NCBI GenBank assembly: GCA_037445185.1
Contig: JBBIKZ010000008.1
Location: 1-38,717 of the forward strand
DNA from: JANWZL01 sp037445185
GTDB lineage: Bacteria > Pseudomonadota > Gammaproteobacteria > Burkholderiales > Thiobacillaceae
Length of the DNA stretch: 38,717 bases
Direction: 5' to 3'
The notes under the pieces are model-generated. The model was not told the DNA's origin. It saw nothing but the letters and a program-made list of their open reading frames with translations, and did not search any database. This document shows, one piece after another, positions 19,263-27,258 of this stretch. Position numbers and translations under genes: made by a program. Position 1 is the first letter of the stretch. Each line of letters opens with the position of its first letter.

Positions 19263-20516
19263 ATGGCTGAGATCCGCAATTACACGCTGAATTTTGGGCC
19301 GCAGCATCCGGCGGCGCACGGGGTGCTCAGGCTGGTGCTGGAGCTCGATGGCGAGGTGATCGAGCGCGCCGACCCGCACGTGGGGCTGTTGCACCGTGCC
19401 ACCGAGAAGCTCGCCGAGCACAAGACCTTCCTGCAGTCGGTGCCCTACATGGACCGGCTCGATTACGTGTCCATGATGTGCAACGAGCACGCCTATGTCA
19501 TGGCCATCGAAAAGCTGCTGGGCATCGAGCCGCCCATCCGCGCCCAGTACATCCGGGTCATGTTCGATGAACTGACCCGCATCCTCAACCACCTCATGTG
19601 GCTGGGTGCGCACGCGCTGGACATCGGCGCCATGACCGTCTTCCTCTACGCCTTCCGCGAGCGGGAGGACATCATGGACATGTACGAGGCCGTCTCGGGG
19701 GCGCGCATGCACGCCGCCTATTACCGGCCGGGCGGGGTCTATCGCGACCTGCCCAACCGCATGCCCCAGTACACCGCTAGCCCCTACAAGGACGAGGCCG
19801 AGCTCAGGCGGCTCAATGAAAACCGGCAGGGCAGCCTGCTCGATTTCATCGAGGACTTCACCGACCGCTTCCCGGCCTGTGTCGACGAGTACGAGACGCT
19901 GCTCACCGACAACCGCATCTGGAAGCAGCGCACCGTAGGCATCGGCGTGGTCTCGCCCGAGCGGGCGAAGGCGCTGGGCTTCACCGGCCCCATGCTGCGC
20001 GGCTCGGGGGTGGTGTGGGACCTGCGCAGGCACCAGCCCTATGAGGTCTACGACCGCCTGGATTTCGAGATCCCGGTGGGCAGGAGCGGCGACTGCTACG
20101 ACCGCTATCTGGTGCGCATCGAGGAGATGCGGCAGGCCAACCGCATCGTCCGCCAGTGCGTGGACTGGCTGAAGAAGAACCCCGGCCCGGTCATGGTCGA
20201 CAACCACAAGGTGGCACCGCCATCGCGCGAGGCCATGAAGCGCAACATGGAAGAGCTGATCCACCACTTCAAGCTCTTCACCGAGGGCATGCACGTGCCC
20301 GAGGGCGAGGCCTATGCCGCCGTCGAACACCCCAAGGGCGAGTTCGGCATCTACCTCGTCTCGGACGGCGCCAACAAGCCCTACCGGATGAAGATCCGCC
20401 CGGCCGGCTTCACCCACCTGGCCGCGCTGGACGAGCTCGCGCGCGGCCACATGATCGCCGACGTGGTGGCCATCATCGGCACCATCGACATCGTCTTCGG
20501 GGACATCGACCGCTGA
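19263..20516 (+). CDS. nuoD: NADH-quinone oxidoreductase subunit D
   Basis: NuoD is the 49-kDa subunit forming the quinone-binding cavity with NuoB. The 417-residue protein starts MAEIRNYTLNFGPQHPAAHG and contains the conserved HVGLLHRATEKL, GARMHAAYYRPGGV and a C-terminus ending FGDIDR. The first 11 codons are repeated twice upstream. Only the ATG at 19263 leads into the full protein, so this is the start. Confidence 0.97.
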   Translation: MAEIRNYTLNFGPQHPAAHGVLRLVLELDGEVIERADPHVGLLHRATEKLAEHKTFLQSVPYMDRLDYVSMMCNEHAYVMAIEKLLGIEPPIRAQYIRVMFDELTRILNHLMWLGAHALDIGAMTVFLYAFREREDIMDMYEAVSGARMHAAYYRPGGVYRDLPNRMPQYTASPYKDEAELRRLNENRQGSLLDFIEDFTDRFPACVDEYETLLTDNRIWKQRTVGIGVVSPERAKALGFTGPMLRGSGVVWDLRRHQPYEVYDRLDFEIPVGRSGDCYDRYLVRIEEMRQANRIVRQCVDWLKKNPGPVMVDNHKVAPPSREAMKRNMEELIHHFKLFTEGMHVPEGEAYAAVEHPKGEFGIYLVSDGANKPYRMKIRPAGFTHLAALDELARGHMIADVVAIIGTIDIVFGDIDR

Positions 20517-20532
20517 GTGACCGAGTGTGAAC

Positions 20533-21006
20533 ATGCTGACCCCCGACGCCCTCGCCCAGATCGACCGCGAAATCGCCAAGTACCCGGCCGACCAGAAGCA
20601 GTCGGCCGTGATGAGCGCGCTGCGCATCGCCCAGGTGGAGAAGGGCTGGCTCGCCCCCGAGACCATCGAGTTCGTGGCCCAGTATCTGGGCATGCCGCCC
20701 ATCGCCGTGTACGAGGTGGCGACCTTCTACAATATGTACGAGCTGAAGCCTTGCGGTCGCCACAAGATCACCCTGTGCACCAATCTGCCCTGCCAGCTGC
20801 AGGGGGCGGGTGAGATCGCCGAGCACCTCAAGCAGCGGCTGGGCATCGGCTTCGGCGAGACCACCGCCGACGGCCGCTACACCCTCGAGGAGGGCGAGTG
20901 CATGGGCGCCTGCGGTGACGGGCCGCTGTGCCTGCACAACAACCACAAGATGCATGTCAAGCTCACGCCCGAGCAGGTGGACAGCTTGCTGGACGAGATG
21001 AAATGA
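20533..21006 (+). CDS. nuoE: NADH-quinone oxidoreductase subunit E
   Basis: NuoE is a 24-kDa subunit of the NADH-oxidising module carrying the [2Fe-2S] cluster N1a. From the ATG at 20533 it has 157 residues. The cluster ligands are Cys82 and Cys87 (LCTNLPC), and Cys123 and Cys127 (GECMGAC). A GTG at 20527 would add two residues. The stop overlaps the nuoF start (ATGA). Confidence 0.96.
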   Translation: MLTPDALAQIDREIAKYPADQKQSAVMSALRIAQVEKGWLAPETIEFVAQYLGMPPIAVYEVATFYNMYELKPCGRHKITLCTNLPCQLQGAGEIAEHLKQRLGIGFGETTADGRYTLEEGECMGACGDGPLCLHNNHKMHVKLTPEQVDSLLDEMK

Positions 21007-22289
21007 AGCTCGACGGCAAGCACACCAAGGTCTGCTCCTGGACCTTCGATCTGCCCAATCCGGCGTCGCTCGAGACCTATGTCGCCCATGGCGGCTACGA
21101 GGTCCTCAAGAAGATCCTCGCCGAGCGCACGCCGCCCGAGACCATCATCAACGAGATCAAGCTCTCCGCCTTGCGCGGGCGGGGCGGGGCGGGCTTTCCG
21201 ACCGGGCTCAAATGGAGCTTCATGCCGCGCGCCTTCCCGGGCGACAAGTACATCGTCTGCAACTCGGACGAGGGCGAGCCCGGCACCTTCAAGGACCGTG
21301 ACATCCTGCGCTACAACCCGCACCAGCTGATCGAGGGCATGCTCATCGCCGGCTACACGCTGGGTGCCACGGCGGGCTACAACTACATCCACGGCGAGAT
21401 CTGGGACTGTTACGAGCTGTTCGAGCAGGCCTTGGGCGAGGCGCGCAGGGCGGGTTATCTGGGCAAGAACATCCTCGGCAGCGGCTGGGACTTCGACATC
21501 CACGCCCACCATGGCTACGGCGCCTACATCTGCGGCGAGGAGACCGCCCTGCTGGAGTCCCTCGAGGGCAAGAAGGGGCAGCCGCGCTTCAAGCCGCCCT
21601 TCCCGGCCAGCTATGGGCTCTACGGCAAGCCCACCACCATCAACAACACCGAGACCCTGGCCTCCATCCCCTGGATCCTGCGCTTCGGCGGCCAGGCCTT
21701 CCTCGAGCTGGGCAAGCCCAACAACGGCGGCACCAAGATCTTCTCGGTCTCCGGCCACGTCAACCGGCCGGGCAATTACGAGGTGCAGCTCGGCACCCCC
21801 TTTGCCGAACTGCTCGAGATGGCCGGCGGGGTACGCAACGGACACAGGCTCAAGGCCGTCATCCCCGGCGGCTCCTCCGCGCCGGTGCTGCCGGCCGAGG
21901 TGATGATGGACCTGACCATGGACTTCGATGCCCTCGCCAAGGCCGGGTCCATGCTGGGCTCCGGGGCGGTGATCGTCATGGACGAGACGGTGTGCATGGT
22001 GCGGGCGCTAGAGCGGCTCGCCTACTTCTACTACGAGGAGTCCTGCGGCCAGTGCACGCCCTGCCGCGAGGGCACGGGCTGGATGTATCGCGTCGTGCAT
22101 CGCATCGAGCATGGCAAGGGCCGGCTCGAGGACCTCGATCTGCTCATGAACGTGGGCGATAACATCGCCGGGCGCACCATCTGCGCCCTGGGCGATGCGG
22201 CGGTCGGCCCGGTGCAGAGCTTCATCCGCCATTTCCGCACCGAATTCGAGTACCACATCGAGCACAAGCAATGCATGGTGGGTGCCTGA
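21003..22289 (+). CDS. nuoF: NADH-quinone oxidoreductase subunit F
   Basis: NuoF binds NADH and FMN and carries [4Fe-4S] cluster N3. The 428-residue protein contains the NADH/FMN region GRGGAGFPTGLKW (59-71) and GAYICGEETALLESLEG (173-189). The cluster ligands are Cys348, Cys351 and Cys354 (SCGQCTPCREG), and Cys394. The ATG overlaps the nuoE stop by four bases; the open frame upstream lies out of frame within nuoE. Confidence 0.97.
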   Translation: MKLDGKHTKVCSWTFDLPNPASLETYVAHGGYEVLKKILAERTPPETIINEIKLSALRGRGGAGFPTGLKWSFMPRAFPGDKYIVCNSDEGEPGTFKDRDILRYNPHQLIEGMLIAGYTLGATAGYNYIHGEIWDCYELFEQALGEARRAGYLGKNILGSGWDFDIHAHHGYGAYICGEETALLESLEGKKGQPRFKPPFPASYGLYGKPTTINNTETLASIPWILRFGGQAFLELGKPNNGGTKIFSVSGHVNRPGNYEVQLGTPFAELLEMAGGVRNGHRLKAVIPGGSSAPVLPAEVMMDLTMDFDALAKAGSMLGSGAVIVMDETVCMVRALERLAYFYYEESCGQCTPCREGTGWMYRVVHRIEHGKGRLEDLDLLMNVGDNIAGRTICALGDAAVGPVQSFIRHFRTEFEYHIEHKQCMVGA

Positions 22290-22290
22290 C

Positions 22291-24618
22291 ATGCCCGTAA
22301 TCCACATCGACGGCAAACAGATCGAGGTCGCCCAGGGTGCGACGGTGATGGACGCGGCCCATGCCCTGGGCATCTTCATCCCGCATTTCTGCTACCATAA
22401 GAAGCTGTCCATCGCCGCCAACTGCCGCATGTGCCTGGTGGAGGTGGAAAAGGCGCCCAAGCCCTTGCCTGCCTGCGCCACGCCGGTCACCGACGGCATG
22501 GTGGTGCACACCCACTCCGACAAGGCGATCCGCGCCCAGAAGGGGGTGATGGAGCTCCTGCTCATCAACCACCCGCTCGACTGCCCGATCTGCGACCAGG
22601 GCGGCGAGTGCCAGCTGCAGGACCTCGCAGTGGGCTACGGGGGCAGCCGCTCGCGCTATGCCGAGCCCAAGCGGGTGGTGAAAGACAAGGCGCTGGGGCC
22701 GCTCATCGCCACCGACATGACGCGCTGCATCCATTGCAGCCGCTGCGTGCGCTTCGGCCAGGAGATCGCCGGGCTGATGGAGTTGGGCATGCCCGGCCGC
22801 GGCGAGCATACCGAGGTGATGCCCTTTCTGGAGCGCCAGGTCACCTCCGAGCTCTCGGGCAACGTCATCGACCTGTGCCCGGTCGGGGCGCTCACCTCCA
22901 AGCCCTTCCGCTACAGCGCACGCACCTGGGAGCTCACCCGCCGGGCGTCCATCAGTCCGCACGACAGCCTGGGCGCCAATGTGGAGGTGCACGTCAAGGA
23001 CAAGCGGGTGTACCGGGTGCTGCCGCGCGAGAACGAGGCGGTCAACGAGTGCTGGCTGGCCGACCGCGACCGCTACAGCTACGAGGCCCTCGATGCCGCG
23101 TCCAGGCTGACCAGGCCCATGGTCCGGGACGGAGAAAACTGGGTCGAGGTGGACTGGCAGAAGGCGCTCAACCAGGTCGTGGGCGCGCTCAAGGTCCTGA
23201 TCGACGCCCACGGGCCGGATGCGGTCGGCTTCCTGGCCTCGCCGCACCAGACCGTGGAGGAGCTCTATCTCACGCAAAAACTCGCGCGCGCGCTGGGCTC
23301 GCCACACCTCGACCACCGGCTGGAGCGGGCCGATCCCGCCGCTGCGACCGGCGTGCCCTGGCTTGGGCTGCCCATCGCCGAGGTGGAACGGCTCGATCGC
23401 GTGCTGCTCGTCGGCTCCACCGTGCGCAAGGAGCAGCCCTTGCTCGCCCAGCGTCTGCGCAAGGCGGTCAAGGCCGGTGCCGAGTTGAACGTGGTGCATG
23501 CGACCGACGACGATCTGCTCTGCCGGGTCGCCCACCGTCTGATCGTCAAGCCATCCGGCCTGGTGGCCGCCCTGGCCCAGGTGGCCAAGGCATTGCGCGA
23601 GGCGGGCCGGGATGTCGGTGCGCTCGCGCTCGACGGCGTCATCCCCACGGACACCGCCAGGGCGATCGCCCAGAGCCTGCTCGCCGGCGGCCGCACGGCC
23701 GTCCTGCTCGGGGCCTACGCACAACAGCATCCGGCGGCGACGGAGCTGCACGCCCTGGCCCAGGCCATCGCCCGGGCGAGCGGCGCCACGCTCGGCTTCC
23801 TGCCCGCCGCCGCGAACGCCGTCGGCGCCGACGTGGTCGGTTGCCGGCCCGGCACGGGCGGCCTGGATGCGCTCGCCATGCTGCGGCAGCCGCGCAAGGC
23901 CTATGTCCTGCTGGGCAGCGAACCGGAGCTGGACGCCGCCGACCCCGTGCAGGCGCGGGCCGCCTTGGAGGCGGCCGAGCTGGTGGTGGCCCTCACCCCG
24001 TTCAAGGACCGGGCGAGCGCCTATGCCCATGTCATGCTGCCCATCGCGCCGTTTACCGAGACGGCCGGCAGCTTTGTCAACATGGAGGGCCGGTTGCAGT
24101 CCTTCCAGGCCTGTGTCCCCCCGCTGGGCGAGACACGGCCGGCGTGGAAGGTGCTGCGGGTGCTGGGCAATCTGCTCGGGCTCGCCGGCTTCGAACACGA
24201 CACGGCCGAGGCGGTCTTGGCCGAGGCCCTGCCGGAGGGCGAGGCCGGCATCCGCGCGCGCCTCGACAACGCCATCGGCGCCGTGGCGATCAGGTCCCTC
24301 ACGGCCCTGCCGGGCCTGGAGCGCCTGGGCGAGACGCCGATCTACCAGCTCGACCCGCTCACCCGCCGTGCCCCGGCCCTGCAGGCCACCCATGACGGCG
24401 AGGCGGCGGCGGCCTGCTGGGCGCACGGGGCGCTCATCCAGCGCCTGGGCCTCACGGTGGACAAGCCGGTGAAGGTCCGCCAGGGCGAGGGCGAGACCAT
24501 CCTCAAGCTGCAACGCGATGATCGGCTGCCCGAGGAGGTGGTGCGCGTGGCCGGCGCCCATCCCCTGACCTCCCGTCTGGGTCCGCGCTTCGGCACACTC
24601 AGTCTGGAGAAGATGTGA
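22291..24618 (+). CDS. nuoG: NADH-quinone oxidoreductase subunit G
   Basis: NuoG is the largest peripheral subunit, relaying electrons through several Fe-S clusters. It has 775 residues. The N-terminal ferredoxin-like [2Fe-2S] site is Cys34, Cys45, Cys48 and Cys62. The His/Cys cluster site is His94, Cys98, Cys101 and Cys107. A [4Fe-4S] site follows at Cys146, Cys149, Cys152 and Cys196. The rest is a molybdopterin-oxidoreductase-like domain that is more divergent and Ala-rich. The ATG at 22291 lies 1 bp after the nuoF stop. Confidence 0.97.
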   Translation: MPVIHIDGKQIEVAQGATVMDAAHALGIFIPHFCYHKKLSIAANCRMCLVEVEKAPKPLPACATPVTDGMVVHTHSDKAIRAQKGVMELLLINHPLDCPICDQGGECQLQDLAVGYGGSRSRYAEPKRVVKDKALGPLIATDMTRCIHCSRCVRFGQEIAGLMELGMPGRGEHTEVMPFLERQVTSELSGNVIDLCPVGALTSKPFRYSARTWELTRRASISPHDSLGANVEVHVKDKRVYRVLPRENEAVNECWLADRDRYSYEALDAASRLTRPMVRDGENWVEVDWQKALNQVVGALKVLIDAHGPDAVGFLASPHQTVEELYLTQKLARALGSPHLDHRLERADPAAATGVPWLGLPIAEVERLDRVLLVGSTVRKEQPLLAQRLRKAVKAGAELNVVHATDDDLLCRVAHRLIVKPSGLVAALAQVAKALREAGRDVGALALDGVIPTDTARAIAQSLLAGGRTAVLLGAYAQQHPAATELHALAQAIARASGATLGFLPAAANAVGADVVGCRPGTGGLDALAMLRQPRKAYVLLGSEPELDAADPVQARAALEAAELVVALTPFKDRASAYAHVMLPIAPFTETAGSFVNMEGRLQSFQACVPPLGETRPAWKVLRVLGNLLGLAGFEHDTAEAVLAEALPEGEAGIRARLDNAIGAVAIRSLTALPGLERLGETPIYQLDPLTRRAPALQATHDGEAAAACWAHGALIQRLGLTVDKPVKVRQGEGETILKLQRDDRLPEEVVRVAGAHPLTSRLGPRFGTLSLEKM

Positions 24619-25649
24619 TGGAGTTCTTCCAAGACCTTCTCGGACCCGCCTGGACGCCGGTCTGGACCCTGGTCAAGATCATCGCCATCGTCCTGCCGCT
24701 GCTCACCGCGGTGGCCTATCTCACCTATGCCGAGCGCAAGATCATCGGCTGGATGCAGGTGCGCATGGGCCCCAACCGGGTGGGTTTCTTCGGCCGCAAG
24801 CTCTGGGGGCTGGGACAGCCCATTGCCGACGCGGTCAAGCTCCTGACCAAAGAGATCGTGATCCCCTCCGGGGCGAGCAAGGGCCTGTTCCTGCTGGCCC
24901 CGGTGCTGGCCATCGCCCCGGCCATGGCCGCCTGGGCCGTCATCCCCTTCACCGATCGGCTGGTGCTGGCCAATATCGACGCCGGTCTGCTCTACATCAT
25001 GGCCATCACCTCGATGGGGGTTTACGGCGTCATCGTCGCCGGCTGGGCGTCCAACTCCAAGTACGCCTTCCTGGGCAGCCTGCGCTCGGCGGCGCAGATC
25101 GTCTCCTACGAGATCGCCATGGGCTTCGCCCTGGTCGGCGTGTTGATGAGCGCGCAAAGCCTCAACTTGGTCGAGATCGTCCAGGCGCAGGCGGGCGGTT
25201 TCTGGCAGTGGTACTGGCTGCCGCTGTTCCCCCTCTTTCTGGTCTATCTCATCGCGGGCGTGGCGGAGACCAACCGGGCACCCTTCGACGTGGCCGAGGG
25301 CGAGAGCGAGATCGTCGCCGGCTTCCACGTCGACTATTCCGGCATGGCCTTCGCCGTGTTCTTCCTGGCCGAGTACGCCAACATGATCCTGGTGTCCACC
25401 CTCACCAGCATCATGTTCCTGGGCGGCTGGCTCTCCCCCCTGCCGGGGCTGCCGGACGGCTTTTTCTGGCTGGCGTTGAAGGTCAGCTTCATCCTCCTGC
25501 TCTTCCTCTGGTTCCGCGCCACCTTCCCGCGCTACCGCTATGACCAGATCATGCGCCTGGGCTGGAAGGTGTTCATCCCGGTGACCCTGGTGTGGATTAT
25601 GGTCATCGGGCTGGCCATGCAGACCCCGCTCGGCTACCTGTTCCACTAG
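24618..25649 (+). CDS. nuoH: NADH-quinone oxidoreductase subunit H
   Basis: NuoH is the membrane subunit that forms the quinone entry channel and links the redox arm to the proton pumps. It has 343 residues, about eight transmembrane helices, the conserved YAERKIIGWMQVRMGPNRVG near the N-terminus and AETNRAPFDVAEGESEIVAG in the middle. The ATG overlaps the nuoG stop by one base; a GTG directly before it adds only one residue. Confidence 0.97.
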   Translation: MEFFQDLLGPAWTPVWTLVKIIAIVLPLLTAVAYLTYAERKIIGWMQVRMGPNRVGFFGRKLWGLGQPIADAVKLLTKEIVIPSGASKGLFLLAPVLAIAPAMAAWAVIPFTDRLVLANIDAGLLYIMAITSMGVYGVIVAGWASNSKYAFLGSLRSAAQIVSYEIAMGFALVGVLMSAQSLNLVEIVQAQAGGFWQWYWLPLFPLFLVYLIAGVAETNRAPFDVAEGESEIVAGFHVDYSGMAFAVFFLAEYANMILVSTLTSIMFLGGWLSPLPGLPDGFFWLALKVSFILLLFLWFRATFPRYRYDQIMRLGWKVFIPVTLVWIMVIGLAMQTPLGYLFH

Positions 25650-25658
25650 GAGGTCGGA

Positions 25659-26150
25659 ATGCTCAGCCGCATCAAGCAGTTCTTCGACACCTTTCTGCTG
25701 ACGGAATTGCTCCGGGGCATGTCGCTCACCGGGCGCTATCTGTTCGCGCGCAAGATCACCATCCAGTTTCCCGAAGAGCGCACGCCCATGAGCCCGCGCT
25801 TCCGCGGCCTGCATGCCCAGCGCCGCTATCCCAACGGCGAGGAGCGCTGCATCGCCTGCAAGCTGTGCGAGGCGGTCTGCCCCGCATTGGCCATCCACAT
25901 CGAGTCCGAGCAGCGCGAGGACGGCACCCGGCGCACCACGCGCTACGACATCGATCTGACCAAGTGCATCTTCTGCGGCTTCTGCGAGGAGGCCTGCCCG
26001 GTGGACGCCATCGTCGAGACCCACATCATCGACTATCACGGCGAGAAGCGCGGCGATCTTTACTACACCAAGGAGATGCTGCTGGCCGTGGGCGACAAGT
26101 ACGAGGCCGAGATCGCCCGCATGAAGGCCGAGGACGCCCGATACCGATAG
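25659..26150 (+). CDS. nuoI: NADH-quinone oxidoreductase subunit I
   Basis: NuoI carries clusters N6a and N6b. The 163-residue protein has two ferredoxin-type motifs: Cys64, Cys67, Cys70, Cys74 (CIACKLCEAVCP) and Cys103, Cys106, Cys109, Cys113 (CIFCGFCEEACP). A strong AGGAGG lies 7 nt before its ATG. It begins 9 bp after nuoH. Confidence 0.97.
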   Translation: MLSRIKQFFDTFLLTELLRGMSLTGRYLFARKITIQFPEERTPMSPRFRGLHAQRRYPNGEERCIACKLCEAVCPALAIHIESEQREDGTRRTTRYDIDLTKCIFCGFCEEACPVDAIVETHIIDYHGEKRGDLYYTKEMLLAVGDKYEAEIARMKAEDARYR

Positions 26151-26193
26151 CGCCCGACCGAACCCGATCAGATAACGAACGCCCCGCTCCACA

Positions 26194-26814
26194 ATGGAAT
26201 TTTCCGCCGTCGTCTTCTATTTCTTCGCCGCGATCCTGCTCCTCGCCGGCGTGCGGGTCATCACCGCCCGCAATCCGGTGCATGCGGCGCTCGCCCTGGT
26301 GCTCGCCTTTTTCACCGCCGCCGGCCTGTGGCTGCTGCTCGAGGCCGAATTCCTCGCCATCACACTGGTGCTGGTCTATGTGGGGGCGGTGATGGTGCTG
26401 TTCCTGTTCGTGGTCATGATGCTGGACATCAACCTCGAGCAGATCCGCCAGCACTTCTGGGATTACCTGCCGATCGCCGCCCTGGTGGCGGGGCTCATGG
26501 TGGTGCAGATGATCCTGGTGCTGGGCGGCGAGACCTTCGGCCTGACCGCGCCCGAACCCAAGCCCGCCGACTACAGCAACACCAAGGAGCTGGGGCGGCT
26601 GCTCTACACCGAATACGTCTATCCCTTCGAGCTCGCGGCGGTGATCCTGCTGGTGGCCATCGTCGCCGCCATCGCCCTCACCCTGCGCCGGCGGCAGGGG
26701 CTCAAGTGGGTGGATCCGGCCCAGCAGGTCAAGGTCAAGCGCGAGGGCAGGATACGCATGGTCAACCTGAAGCCCCAAAAGCCCGAATCCAGCGCTGGGG
26801 GGGACGCGGCATGA
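26194..26814 (+). CDS. nuoJ: NADH-quinone oxidoreductase subunit J
   Basis: NuoJ is a membrane subunit of the proton-pumping arm. It has 206 residues and about five transmembrane helices, with VYVGAVMVLFLFVVMMLDI in the third. The cytoplasmic C-terminus is charged and ends ESSAGGDAA. The last 43 bases, including the stop, are exactly repeated 137 bp downstream at the nuoK start. The reading frame itself is intact. Confidence 0.95.
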   Translation: MEFSAVVFYFFAAILLLAGVRVITARNPVHAALALVLAFFTAAGLWLLLEAEFLAITLVLVYVGAVMVLFLFVVMMLDINLEQIRQHFWDYLPIAALVAGLMVVQMILVLGGETFGLTAPEPKPADYSNTKELGRLLYTEYVYPFELAAVILLVAIVAAIALTLRRRQGLKWVDPAQQVKVKREGRIRMVNLKPQKPESSAGGDAA

Positions 26815-26951
26815 GAACCGTCATTGAACAGACTGCCATGGGGCTTCTGCATCCCGCTCCGGGGTCGCACCTGCCTGCGGCAGGCACTGCTCCGCCCTAC
26901 GCGGGCGCGCCCCAAAAGCCCGAATCCAGCGCTGGGGGGGACGCGGCATGA
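26772..26951 (+). repeat. Duplicated 43-bp nuoJ/nuoK junction around a 94-bp insert
   Basis: Positions 26772-26814 and 26909-26951 are identical over 43 bp, including a run of seven G. The copies contain the end of nuoJ and the ATGA overlap. The 94 bp between them includes the odd palindrome TGCCTGCGGCAGGCA and TGGGGCTT, an inverted copy of AAGCCCCA at 26770-26777. The second copy restores the original nuoJ-stop/nuoK-start overlap in front of nuoK. Confidence 0.95.
26811..26951 (+). other. Mini-ORF bridging nuoJ and nuoK (46 codons)
   Basis: ATG at 26811 overlaps the nuoJ stop (ATGA) and opens a 46-codon frame whose TGA at 26949-26951 overlaps the nuoK ATG in the same way. The peptide would start MRTVIEQTAMGLLHPAPG and end in residues also found at the NuoJ C-terminus, because the duplicated bases are read in the equivalent frame. 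It probably serves to keep translational coupling; no function is claimed for the peptide. Confidence 0.35.
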
Positions 26952-27253
26952 TCGGGCTCAACCACTACCTCGTGCTGGGCTCGGTGCTGTTCGCCATCAG
27001 CGTGCTGGGCATCTTCTTGAACCGCAAGAACATCATCGTCCTGCTGATGGCCATCGAGTTGATGCTGCTGGCGGTGAACATCAACTTCATCGCCTTCTCG
27101 CACTTCCTCAACGACACGGCAGGCCAGATCTTCGTCTTCTTCATCCTCACCGTGGCGGCGGCCGAGTCGGCCATCGGCCTGGCCATCCTGGTGGCGTTGT
27201 TCCGCGCGCGGCGCAGCATCAACGTCGAAGACCTCGACAGCCTCAAGGGATGA
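26948..27253 (+). CDS. nuoK: NADH-quinone oxidoreductase subunit K
   Basis: NuoK is a small antiporter-related membrane subunit (MrpC-like). The 101 residues form three transmembrane helices with the two conserved membrane glutamates Glu37 (MAIELMLL) and Glu73 (AAAESAIGLA) needed for proton transfer. Its ATG is within the second copy of the duplicated junction. Confidence 0.96.
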   Translation: MIGLNHYLVLGSVLFAISVLGIFLNRKNIIVLLMAIELMLLAVNINFIAFSHFLNDTAGQIFVFFILTVAAAESAIGLAILVALFRARRSINVEDLDSLKG

Positions 27254-27258
27254 CGGCC

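Noticed and set aside
26328..26810. Second-frame ORF within nuoJ running to 26951
   Set aside because: Up to 26810 it is a shadow of nuoJ in another frame. Only the part after 26811 is of interest, as a mini-ORF.
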